A stretch of 10,827 nt of DNA, taken from positions 1-10,827 of the forward strand of contig JADFVM010000062.1 of the NCBI GenBank assembly GCA_015222555.1. Direction: 5' to 3'. This document shows, piece by piece, positions 1 to 6,538 of this stretch. This stretch comes from Pseudomonadota bacterium (GTDB taxonomy: Bacteria > Desulfobacterota > JADFVX01). Below the pieces are notes generated by a model. The model did not search any database. It saw nothing but the letters and a program-made list of their open reading frames with translations, and was not told where the DNA came from. A program made the translations under genes and the position numbers. Position 1 is the stretch's first letter. Every line of letters begins with the position of its first letter.

Positions 1-73
1 CATTCCCCGCGGCTTGCCGCGATATATTAAGAAGGTTATCTCCGCGCTCATACCCCGCTGCTTGCGGCGGGGT
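1..73. repeat. Two related GC-rich hairpin repeats
   Basis: Two similar units lie 48 nt apart, at 1-21 and 49-73. Each begins CAT(T/A)CCCCGC and has a central GCTTGC. The second is an almost perfect hairpin: ACCCCGCTGC (52-61) pairs with GCGGCGGGGT (64-73), with one G-T wobble. The first keeps only CGCGGC (8-13) with GCCGCG (16-21) and looks decayed. They lie just 3' of the minus-strand HD-GYP gene, but read on that strand there is no U-tract after the stem, so an intrinsic terminator is not supported. Similar GC-rich hairpins are often scattered between genes in this type of genome; dispersal here is inference. The left edge may be cut by the window. Confidence 0.55.
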
Positions 74-92
74 GATTGATTTAGGTGGCAGA

Positions 93-944
93 TCAAATAT
101 AAAGCTCTGCCGGTACCTGTTTAATAAAAGCATCTATGGGTCCCATATCGGCTACCGGTTTAATTTGCTCTGCATTCCCGAAGCTGCCCGTTCCTTCTAC
201 CTCAAAAAAATCGCCACTTTTATGCAGCTTTACTTCACTGGTGCATACTCTGCAATAGGCAATGTCACCGTCACAGACATCTCTTGAAACGGCAATGACG
301 GGCCCGCAATTTGGACAGTTTAATATAGGAATTTTTTCATCACTATGGCGAACGACGTGTTTAAGCTCATCATTCTTTCCTATCTCTATGAAATGATTTA
401 CCAGTCCGCCATCAAATTGAGAATCCCTTTCCTGATTGAGACGGGAAAGCGCTTCTTCAATGGTTAAGCCCTGCCGGTAAGGTCTTGAGCTTGTCATGGC
501 GTCAAAGGCATCTGCAATACTGATAATCCTGGAATGGAGAGAAATAGTGTCACCATCCAATCCATCAGGATAACCTTTTCCGTCAATCTTTTCATGATGA
601 TGACGAATGGGGTCTTGAGCCAGGTCAGACAGAGGGTGTTCGCTGATCAACTCGTGACCGATAACGGGGTGGGTCTTGACAACATCGTATTCTTCATTGC
701 TTAAGCTTGATGGCTTTCTTAAAATTTCATCAGGCACGCCTACCTTGCCCAGGTCGTGAAGGTATCCGCCCACAGTGATTAGAATGATACTGTTGAAGTC
801 CAGCCCCATCTTTGACGCGAGCAATTTGGCGAACTGAGAGACACGCCAGAGATGTCCACCTGTATAGGCATCACGCGCTTCAACGACAGCACCCATGATA
901 AGCAGGGATTTAAGTAGCCTTTTGTTAACCGCTATTTTTTTCAT
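93..944 (-). CDS. HD-GYP domain protein with C-terminal zinc ribbon, putative c-di-GMP phosphodiesterase
   Basis: A 283-residue cytoplasmic protein with no signal peptide or membrane helix. The HD-GYP domain covers roughly residues 15-190. Visible metal and catalytic residues are H31 in TGGHLWRV, HDLGK at 63-67, H92, the signature HHHEKIDGKGYPDGL at 115-129, and IADAFDAM at 143-150. Proteins with this intact set usually hydrolyse cyclic di-GMP, though some act on other cyclic dinucleotides or only bind. There is no receiver, PAS or GAF domain; instead residues 205-250 hold a likely zinc ribbon, C210-x2-C213 and C231-x2-C234, followed by a short tail. The input sensed is therefore unknown. The ATG at 944 has GAGG only 4 nt upstream, and a strong promoter lies just before it. 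The neighbouring gene is divergent, so this looks monocistronic. Confidence 0.9.
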   Translation of the reverse strand: MKKIAVNKRLLKSLLIMGAVVEARDAYTGGHLWRVSQFAKLLASKMGLDFNSIILITVGGYLHDLGKVGVPDEILRKPSSLSNEEYDVVKTHPVIGHELISEHPLSDLAQDPIRHHHEKIDGKGYPDGLDGDTISLHSRIISIADAFDAMTSSRPYRQGLTIEEALSRLNQERDSQFDGGLVNHFIEIGKNDELKHVVRHSDEKIPILNCPNCGPVIAVSRDVCDGDIAYCRVCTSEVKLHKSGDFFEVEGTGSFGNAEQIKPVADMGPIDAFIKQVPAELYI

Positions 945-977
945 GAAGCCTCACGTTAAATTATGGTAGCTTATTTA

Positions 978-1006
978 ATTGTAAACCGAAAAAACGGCGA
1001 TGTCAA
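978..1006 (-). promoter_or_regulatory. Sigma70-type promoter for the HD-GYP gene
   Basis: Read on the minus strand: TTGACA (complement of 1001-1006), a 17-nt spacer, then TACAAT (complement of 978-983). This is a perfect -35 and 5 of 6 at the -10. Transcription would start near 971, giving a leader of about 27 nt. A second TTGACA lies at 1011-1016, exactly 10 nt upstream, making a direct repeat of one helical turn; it may be chance or part of an activator or repressor site. Confidence 0.6.
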
Positions 1007-1061
1007 AATTTGTCAACAGGCAGGGTGGCGAAAGGGCAAAGTATTGGCAGGGAGTTGATAT

Positions 1062-1799
1062 GTGGACTGCAAAGTAAATTTGATCATACATGGATCTCTC
1101 AATGATTTTCTTGAACCAGCAAATAAGACGAACTCTGTTGAATATAAATACGGCCTGAGCCTTTCAGTGAAAGATGCTATTGAGGCTATCGGAATCCCTC
1201 ATCCTGAAGTGGGATTAATATTGATTGGGGATCTGTCTGTTGATTTCAGTTATCTCTTGCGTGATGGTGAGACGATAGAGGTTTATCCCCATTTAAATCA
1301 TCCGTCTGTGGGGACTGATAAAGTTTTACCCTTTCTGCCCGACGGAAAGGCTAGTTTCATCCTTGATGTACACCTTGGCAGACTGGCGCATTATCTTCGC
1401 ATTGCAGGTTTTGACAGCCTGTACTATCCCAAGGACCCCGGCGACAGTCATATTGCTCAAATCGCTGAAGCTGAAAACCGCATCGTTCTTACCAGGGATA
1501 TGGGCCTGCTTAAACGGTCTGCCGTAAGCTATGGCCATTGGCTGCGCAACACTGAATCAAGGGCTCAATTCAGGGAAGTCGTCCACTACTACAATTTAAG
1601 AAAGGATTTCAATCCCTTCAGTCGATGTGTTAAATGTAACGGCTTAATCAAGAGGGTCGAAAAGGCGTCCATTGAAGAGTTTCTGCCTCATGGAATTAAA
1701 AGAGATTTCAATGAATTCTATCAATGTTCCCATTGCGGGCAGATCTACTGGCAGGGATCTCATTACAAAGGGCTCAGTGAATTTCTGGAATCTTTTTGA
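1062..1799 (+). CDS. Ub-Mut7-C protein: ubiquitin-fold domain plus Mut7-C PIN-like putative RNase
   Basis: A 245-residue soluble protein. Residues 1-80 look like the beta-grasp (ubiquitin/ThiS-like) domain often fused to Mut7-C, ending near GETIEVYPHLNHPSVG. Residues 95-165 are the Mut7-C core (PF01927, DUF82), a PIN-like fold: LDVHLGRLAHYLRIAGFD at 101-118 with D102, and LTRDMGLL at 143-150 with D146. The C-terminal part is a zinc ribbon, C189-x2-C192 and C222-x2-C225, ending in the family-typical CGQIYWQGSHY. The family is predicted to cut RNA, but bacterial members have no settled substrate. The start is GTG at 1062, chosen because AGGGAG (1049-1054) lies 7 nt upstream; an ATG at 1060 is out of frame and stops after five codons. 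It converges on gcvPB with 35 nt between stop codons, in which I see no clear terminator hairpin. Confidence 0.87.
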   Translation: MDCKVNLIIHGSLNDFLEPANKTNSVEYKYGLSLSVKDAIEAIGIPHPEVGLILIGDLSVDFSYLLRDGETIEVYPHLNHPSVGTDKVLPFLPDGKASFILDVHLGRLAHYLRIAGFDSLYYPKDPGDSHIAQIAEAENRIVLTRDMGLLKRSAVSYGHWLRNTESRAQFREVVHYYNLRKDFNPFSRCVKCNGLIKRVEKASIEEFLPHGIKRDFNEFYQCSHCGQIYWQGSHYKGLSEFLESF

Positions 1800-1834
1800 T
1801 TATACTGGAGGTCGGGTTTTTGCTTATATCTACC

Positions 1835-3313
1835 TTAAGGCTGCCATCTCAGTTTGGGTTCCCTGGCGGCTTTTACTTCATCCAGCCTTCTGCAGGCGGC
1901 CTTGGTAGGCGCCTCCTTTAAAAGCTCAGGTTCCCTCTCCGCCTCTTTGGCGATGTTGATCATGGCATCACAGAACCAGTCGATGGTCTGCCGGCTCTCT
2001 GTTTCCGTGGGCTCTATCATGATGGCGCCATTCACAACGAGTGGAAAATAGATGGTTGGAGGATGGAAGCCATAGTCAATGAGTCTCTTGGCAACATCCA
2101 GTGTTTTAATTCCATAGGGTGTTAATTTCTTGTCGCTGAAGACGCATTCATGCATGCATGGCAGGTCATAGGGCAGGTCATAATACTCTTTAAGTCTTTC
2201 CTTGATGTAATTGGCGTTAATAAGTGCGGTTTCACTGACTCTTTTCAGTCCTTCTGCGCTCATGGTCCGGATATAGGCATAGGCTCTTACCAGTATGCCG
2301 AAGTTGCCGTAAAAAGCCTTTACCCGGCCAATGCTTTTCGGACGATCATCGTTGAAGGAATACTTGTCACCGCTTTTTACAATAACCGGTGCCGGCAGGT
2401 AAGGGGCCAGTGTTTCAGTTACGCAGACCGGTCCTGCGCCGGGGCCGCCTCCTCCGTGAGGGGTGGAAAATGTTTTATGCAGGTTGAGGTGAAGAACATC
2501 AACACCCATGTCTCCCGGCTTTGCAATGCCCATGAGGGCATTCATATTGGCGCCGTCACAATAGATGAGCCCCCCTTTATCATGAACGACCTTTGCAATT
2601 TCAAGGATGTTTTCCTCAAAGAGGCCGAGCGTATTCGGATTGGTCAGCATGAGGGCTGCCACTTCCTCATCCATTACTCTTTCAACTTCTGCGGCATCCA
2701 AAATGCCTTTATCATTGGATGCAATGGGCACCACTTTATAGCCGCAAAGGGCAGAGCTGGCCGGATTGGTGCCGTGTGCCGTATCGGGGATCAATACCTT
2801 TGTCCTGGGATTCCCATGGTCTTCGTGGTAGGCCCTGATCATCATCATCCCCACCATCTCGCCGTGAGCGCCTGCGGCAGGTTGCAGTGTGACATGGGGG
2901 AGGGCCGTGATTTCACCAAGAAGTGATTCAAGTTCATACATGAGGGACAGGTTGCCCTGTACAGACTCTACGGGCTGGTAGGGATGGGCGCCAGAAAAGC
3001 CCGGGTACCTTGCCACATCCTCATTCACTTTTGGATTGTATTTCATTGTGCACGATCCCAGCGGATAGAAGCCGTTGTCGACGCCATAGTTGAGTTGGGA
3101 AAGGCGTGTGTAATGCCTTACTGTTTCCACTTCACTAACTTCGGGAAGACCGTCAATCTCATCCCGTATCATGTCCACAGGTAAGAGGGTATTAACATCG
3201 ACCTGTTCAATCCCTGTTGATGGGAGAGCCACGCCGTCACGTCCCTTTGACCCTCGTTCGAAGATTGTTGGCTCCGTTATGGAAAGAATAGATGGATCGT
3301 TATTTTCAGCCAT
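1835..3313 (-). CDS. gcvPB: Glycine dehydrogenase (decarboxylating) subunit 2 (P protein, C-terminal half)
   Basis: A 492-residue PLP-dependent subunit that with GcvPA forms the two-subunit P protein. The P protein decarboxylates glycine and passes the aminomethyl group to the lipoyl arm of GcvH. The PLP Schiff-base lysine is K280 in NLNLHKTFSTPHGGGGPG-type context (about 276-292). Other family stretches visible are GSCTMKYNPK (86-95), PDTAHGTNPASS (176-187), LTNPNTLGLFE (223-233) and IMIEPTETES (431-440). Length is normal and no key residue is missing. It is the last gene of the operon; its ATG overlaps the gcvPA stop by 8 nt, and GAGG lies 6 nt before the start, inside the end of gcvPA, suggesting translational coupling. 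Confidence 0.97.
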   Translation of the reverse strand: MAENNDPSILSITEPTIFERGSKGRDGVALPSTGIEQVDVNTLLPVDMIRDEIDGLPEVSEVETVRHYTRLSQLNYGVDNGFYPLGSCTMKYNPKVNEDVARYPGFSGAHPYQPVESVQGNLSLMYELESLLGEITALPHVTLQPAAGAHGEMVGMMMIRAYHEDHGNPRTKVLIPDTAHGTNPASSALCGYKVVPIASNDKGILDAAEVERVMDEEVAALMLTNPNTLGLFEENILEIAKVVHDKGGLIYCDGANMNALMGIAKPGDMGVDVLHLNLHKTFSTPHGGGGPGAGPVCVTETLAPYLPAPVIVKSGDKYSFNDDRPKSIGRVKAFYGNFGILVRAYAYIRTMSAEGLKRVSETALINANYIKERLKEYYDLPYDLPCMHECVFSDKKLTPYGIKTLDVAKRLIDYGFHPPTIYFPLVVNGAIMIEPTETESRQTIDWFCDAMINIAKEAEREPELLKEAPTKAACRRLDEVKAAREPKLRWQP

Positions 3314-4649
3314 TTAAAACCTCGACAAGTTTGTCAATATCAGTATTCTGTAACATCTCCGTTACGCAGAAGAGGATGGAGTCATTCAGCTCAGGATAGA
3401 ATTTCCCCAAGGGAAGACCGCTTAAGATCCCCTTATTGAGCAGTTTTTTATTAATCTCTTCAACGGGCTTGTCTGTCTTGATGACAAATTCGTTAAATGT
3501 GGGGGCGTTGAAGGTCAATGAAAATCCCGGCAGGCTTGTTAGTTTATTCTTCGCATATTCTGCAAGGGACAGGTTAATTGAAGCCAGCGATCTCAGACCC
3601 CTCTTTCCGAGTAAGGAAAGGTAGATGCCGGCAGTTAAAGCACAGAGCGACTGGTTGGAGCATATGTTTGATGTCGCCTTCTCACGCCTGATATGCTGCT
3701 CCCTGGTAGAGAGCGTGAGCACGTATCCCTTTTTACCGTCAAGGTCAACAGTTTCACCAACAAGGCGCCCCGGCATATTTCTGAGATATTCTTTTTTAGT
3801 CGCAAAAAGGCCGAGGTGGGGGCCGCCAAAATTTACGGCATTACCCAAAGACTGTCCCTCTCCGACGGCGATATCAACGCCATAGTGGGCCGGAGGTTTT
3901 ATCAAGCCCAATGCAATCGGTTCTGTGGTGGCAGAGACAAAAAGTGCTCCTTTATCAGAGGCGATTTTCGAAATGGCTGCCATATCTTCCATGACACCGA
4001 AGAAGTTGGGGTATTGCACCGCAATGGCGACAGGGTGTTCATCGATGTTCTCAGCCAGCCATTTGAGGTCCGTTTTGCCCACCTCATCATATGGAACCTC
4101 AATAACGTCAATATCAAGGTCATTGGTATAGGTTTTTACCACTGCTCTGTACTCCGGGTGGACAGTCTTTGACAGATAGACCTTCTGACCTTTCTTATTG
4201 ATTCTTTTTGCCATGAGCACCGCCTCCGCAAGAGCGCTGGCCCCATCGTACATGGAGGCATTAGCCACATCCATGCCGGTAAGCAGGCAGATCATGGTCT
4301 GAAACTCAAAGATTGCCTGCAGTGTGCCCTGGCTGATCTCCGGTTGATAGGGTGTGTAGGCGGTATAAAACTCCGACCGTGAAATAAGATGATCAATGGC
4401 AGAAGGAATGAAATGATTGTATGTGCCGGCGCCCAAAAAGCTGGGCATCGTTGTCCCCTCTAAATTCATGTTGCTGAGGGTCCTCAGGTGCCTCTTAAGT
4501 GCAAGCTCATCCAATGCCGGTGGAAGCTTAAGTGCTGAATTGTCTTTGATTTCTGACGGGATAGCTGTTAGTAGCTCATCGATGGAAGATACACCGATTC
4601 TTTCCATCATCATTTTCAGGTCATTATCCGTTGCCGGTATATATCTCAA
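3306..4649 (-). CDS. gcvPA: Glycine dehydrogenase (decarboxylating) subunit 1 (P protein, N-terminal half)
   Basis: A 447-residue partner of GcvPB in the glycine cleavage P protein; it keeps the fold of the P protein but has no PLP lysine of its own. Recognisable stretches are the N-terminus MRYIPATDNDLKMMM, FLGAGTYNHFIP (71-82), FYTAYTPYQPEISQGT (94-109) and NASMYDGASALAEA (130-143). The start is a TTG at 4649. I accept it because MRYIP plus TDxD is the conserved N-terminus of the family, and the next candidate, an ATG run at residues 13-15, would remove it. The SD-like GAGGAG is inside the last codons of gcvH, 11 nt upstream, so reinitiation after gcvH (stop only 2 nt before) is likely. A weak start in this position could tune subunit ratio. 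Confidence 0.96.
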   Translation of the reverse strand: MRYIPATDNDLKMMMERIGVSSIDELLTAIPSEIKDNSALKLPPALDELALKRHLRTLSNMNLEGTTMPSFLGAGTYNHFIPSAIDHLISRSEFYTAYTPYQPEISQGTLQAIFEFQTMICLLTGMDVANASMYDGASALAEAVLMAKRINKKGQKVYLSKTVHPEYRAVVKTYTNDLDIDVIEVPYDEVGKTDLKWLAENIDEHPVAIAVQYPNFFGVMEDMAAISKIASDKGALFVSATTEPIALGLIKPPAHYGVDIAVGEGQSLGNAVNFGGPHLGLFATKKEYLRNMPGRLVGETVDLDGKKGYVLTLSTREQHIRREKATSNICSNQSLCALTAGIYLSLLGKRGLRSLASINLSLAEYAKNKLTSLPGFSLTFNAPTFNEFVIKTDKPVEEINKKLLNKGILSGLPLGKFYPELNDSILFCVTEMLQNTDIDKLVEVLNG

Positions 4650-4651
4650 TC

Positions 4652-5038
4652 TTAACCGTTCTCCTCAATATAGGTTTCATAGTCATCGGCATTCATCAGC
4701 TCTTTAAGCTCTTCCGTGTCGCTCATTTTAATGGCGATCATCCATCCGTCATCATAGGGGTGCTCGTTGATAAGTTCCGGTGTATCCACCAGCACCTCGT
4801 TTGCCTTGGTTACCTCTCCACTAAGCGGCGCATAAAGGTCAGAAACCGCCTTGACAGACTCTACGACGCCGAAGGTTTCACCTTTTTCTATCTCAGATCC
4901 CACTTCAGGAATCTCAAGGAAGACAACGTCTCCCAGTGCCTCCTGAGCGTAGTCCGTCACCCCTATATAAGCGATGTCGCCTTCTATCCTAATCCATTCA
5001 TGCTCACTCGTGTATTTCAGCTCAACGGGAAATCCCAT
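4652..5038 (-). CDS. gcvH: Glycine cleavage system H protein (lipoyl carrier)
   Basis: A 128-residue lipoyl-domain protein that shuttles the aminomethyl intermediate between P, T and L proteins. The lipoylated lysine is K63 in VVESVKAVSDLYAPLSGEV (58-76). Conserved flanks are YTSEHEWI (9-16), YIGVTDYAQEALGDVVFLE (24-42) and the C-terminal NEHPYDDGWMI (91-101). Length is normal for the family. The ATG at 5038 has a strong AAGGAGG 6 nt upstream (complement of 5045-5051), overlapping the gcvT stop codon; this is the best ribosome binding site in the operon, which fits the high H protein amounts usually needed. It follows gcvT by 11 nt. Confidence 0.98.
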   Translation of the reverse strand: MGFPVELKYTSEHEWIRIEGDIAYIGVTDYAQEALGDVVFLEIPEVGSEIEKGETFGVVESVKAVSDLYAPLSGEVTKANEVLVDTPELINEHPYDDGWMIAIKMSDTEELKELMNADDYETYIEENG

Positions 5039-5049
5039 ATCCAGCCTCC

Positions 5050-6150
5050 TTAGGTACTTTTTTTATAAAAGGGAGGATTGATGACTCTTGCCTCTACCCC
5101 TTTGTTTCGTATCATGATTTGCAGTGACTGGCCTTCCTTATCCAGGCCATTTTCAACATATGCCATGGCAACCCCTCTTCCGAGAGAGGGTGATTTAGTC
5201 CCACTTGTCACCAACCCGATGTTTCGTCCATCCAGATAGACTTCATATCCCGGACGGGGTATTTCACGTCCGTCAACGATGAGGCAGACAAGCTTTTTCT
5301 TAATGCCTGTTTCCTTTTGTCCTAAAAGCGCTTCTTTGCCGATAAAGTCGCTTTTGTGAAACTTGACAACCCATCCCAGGTTTGCTTCCAGGGGGCTTGT
5401 CTCACCGCTTATATCGTTGCCATAGAGGGAATATTTCATCTCCAGGCGCAGTGTGTCTCTGGCGCCTAATCCGATCGGTTTTATTCCGTCCTTTTCACCG
5501 GCCTTCATGATTGATTGCCACAATTGGGCCGCCTTTTCAGGTGAGAGGTAGATTTCAAAGCCGTCTTCGCCTGTATAGCCTGTTCTTGATACCATGGCAT
5601 CTATACCGTCAAGGTTGGCATAATCAAAACAAAAATGCGGGATGGAACTCAGGTCTTTATCTGCCAGAGAGTTCAGGATGCCCACGGCCTTTGGTCCCTG
5701 AATGGCCAATTGCGCATAATGACTGCTCACATTCGTAACTTCTGCATCAAAGTCAGGTGTGCACTGCCTTTTTATCCAGCTGAAATCCTTTTCAGTGTTG
5801 GATGCATTGACACATAACATGTAATGCCCGTCGCTTATTTTGTAGGCAAGCGTGTCGTCGACAATCCCGCCATTGTGATTGCAGAAAAGTGAATACTGTG
5901 CCTGTCCCGCATGGAGGCGTGAGGCGTCGTTAGTTGTCACCATTTGGACAAAATCGAGGGCGTGGGGGCCTTTTATGTCAATTTCCCCCATGTGGCTTAC
6001 ATCAAAAAGGCCTGCAGCTTCTCTGACCGCCCTGTGTTCGTCCAGAATGCCGCTGTATTGAACAGGCATGTGCCATCCGCCAAAGGGGACCATCTTTGCC
6101 CCCAGAGACTGGTGAATATCATGAAGGGGTGTTTTTCTCAATTCTGACAT
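5050..6150 (-). CDS. gcvT: Glycine cleavage system T protein (aminomethyltransferase)
   Basis: A 366-residue tetrahydrofolate-dependent aminomethyltransferase that releases ammonia from aminomethyl-lipoyl GcvH and makes 5,10-methylene-THF. The N-terminal part has VPFGGWHMPVQY (21-32) and FDVSHMGEIDIKGP (49-62). NGGIVDDTLAY (93-103) carries the catalytic aspartate. RTGYTGEDGFEIY (189-201) and IGLGARDTLRLE (226-237) are further hallmarks that separate it from YgfZ-type relatives. Length is typical. It is the first gene of the operon. The ATG at 6150 has GGAAGG 12 nt upstream, longer spacing than usual, so initiation may be modest compared with gcvH. A good promoter lies about 80 nt upstream. 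Confidence 0.97.
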   Translation of the reverse strand: MSELRKTPLHDIHQSLGAKMVPFGGWHMPVQYSGILDEHRAVREAAGLFDVSHMGEIDIKGPHALDFVQMVTTNDASRLHAGQAQYSLFCNHNGGIVDDTLAYKISDGHYMLCVNASNTEKDFSWIKRQCTPDFDAEVTNVSSHYAQLAIQGPKAVGILNSLADKDLSSIPHFCFDYANLDGIDAMVSRTGYTGEDGFEIYLSPEKAAQLWQSIMKAGEKDGIKPIGLGARDTLRLEMKYSLYGNDISGETSPLEANLGWVVKFHKSDFIGKEALLGQKETGIKKKLVCLIVDGREIPRPGYEVYLDGRNIGLVTSGTKSPSLGRGVAMAYVENGLDKEGQSLQIMIRNKGVEARVINPPFYKKST

Positions 6151-6232
6151 GAATGATAATTGCCTTCCGGTAAGATTCTTGTCGGTTCCCTAAGGTTTTT
6201 TAGAAAATATAAGGGCCGGTAGAAGAGACAAT

Positions 6233-6262
6233 ATAATATGTTTATAGGGTATTGGCTGTCAA
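6233..6262 (-). promoter_or_regulatory. Sigma70-type promoter for the gcvTHPAPB operon
   Basis: On the minus strand: TTGACA (complement of 6257-6262), an 18-nt spacer, then TATTAT (complement of 6233-6238), which is 6/6 and 5/6 to consensus. The predicted start near 6226 gives a leader of about 76 nt before the gcvT ATG. The leader has a weak CCCT/AGGG pairing only; no attenuator or riboswitch is evident. Confidence 0.6.
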
Positions 6263-6276
6263 CTTCAAACTTGGGC

Positions 6277-6463
6277 CAGCGTTGACCGGTTAAGTTTTTG
6301 CTATTACAAAGGTTTATTAAATTTGTCATACCCGAGCGCTTTTATCGGGTATCCAGAAAACCCTGAGTCATGGATTCCCGCTAAGAAAATGCGGGAATGA
6401 CAGAACTTTAAGCTTCTCATTGTCCAGATTAGCTACACGCAACTTTCTAACCGGACAACGCTG
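6277..6463. repeat. Outer inverted repeat enclosing the REPIN-like element
   Basis: CAGCGTTGACCGGTTA (6277-6292) is the reverse complement, at 15 of 16 positions, of TAACCGGACAACGCTG (6448-6463). Its centre is near 6370, close to the centre of the double hairpin at 6324-6402 (6363), so the two are nearly concentric. Weaker similarity continues inward on both sides (a GCAA word and T/A-rich bases). It may mark the ends of a larger palindromic element of about 190 bp, or of an older insertion site. No coding sequence lies inside it. Confidence 0.5.
6324..6402. repeat. REPIN-like palindromic intergenic element (two inverted hairpin arms)
   Basis: A 79-bp element made of two 32-nt inverted arms and a 15-nt centre (6356-6370). 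Each arm starts TGTCAT at the outer end, ends ATCCA at the inner end, and folds alone: ATACCCGA (6328-6335) with TCGGGTAT (6345-6352), and ATTCCCGC (6374-6381) with GCGGGAAT (6391-6398). Each stem is 8 bp with a 9-nt loop. The arms differ at two stem pairs, both compensated (A-T against T-A, A-T against C-G), so the fold is conserved beyond the sequence. This is the architecture of REP pairs (REPINs), which are moved by REP-associated tyrosine transposases; no such enzyme is in the window. It lies upstream of the gcv promoter. Confidence 0.75.
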
Positions 6464-6538
6464 AACTTAGCCCGAAATTGTAAAAATAGTCGGCATGTGT
6501 ATTTGACAGAAGAACGCTGAGTTGTGAAAGTCAGATGT

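Larger units (their letters stand above)
6151..6538. other. 388-nt gap between the radical SAM gene and the gcv operon
   Basis: No coding region is supported here. From gcvT outward it holds the gcv leader (about 76 nt), the gcv promoter, a nested palindromic element (6277-6463) and about 75 nt of unexplained sequence next to the radical SAM stop codon. That last stretch contains a third copy of AACGCTGA (6513-6520), a word also in the outer inverted repeat. The leader is too short for, and lacks, the conserved segments of a glycine riboswitch. I see no U-tract terminator for the radical SAM gene, so some read-through into gcv is possible. Confidence 0.6.

Noticed and set aside
52..73. Hairpin as the terminator of the HD-GYP gene
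   Set aside because: The stem is strong but no run of T follows it on the minus strand; its similarity to the unit at 1-21 points to a repeat instead.
2150..2926. Long plus-strand reading frame of 258 codons opposite gcvPB
   Set aside because: It is an antisense shadow of a clearly conserved gcvPB. The protein has no recognisable motif and is rich in Cys/His, as expected from reverse-reading a coding gene.
6151..6230. Glycine riboswitch in the gcv leader
   Set aside because: ACCGGAAGGCAA slightly resembles a conserved riboswitch segment, but the leader is shorter than one aptamer, the other conserved segments are absent, and GGAAGG there is better read as the gcvT ribosome binding site.
6138..6329. 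63-codon minus-strand frame upstream of gcvT
   Set aside because: It runs through the gcv promoter and leader and overlaps the gcvT start. It has no SD support and looks like random sequence.
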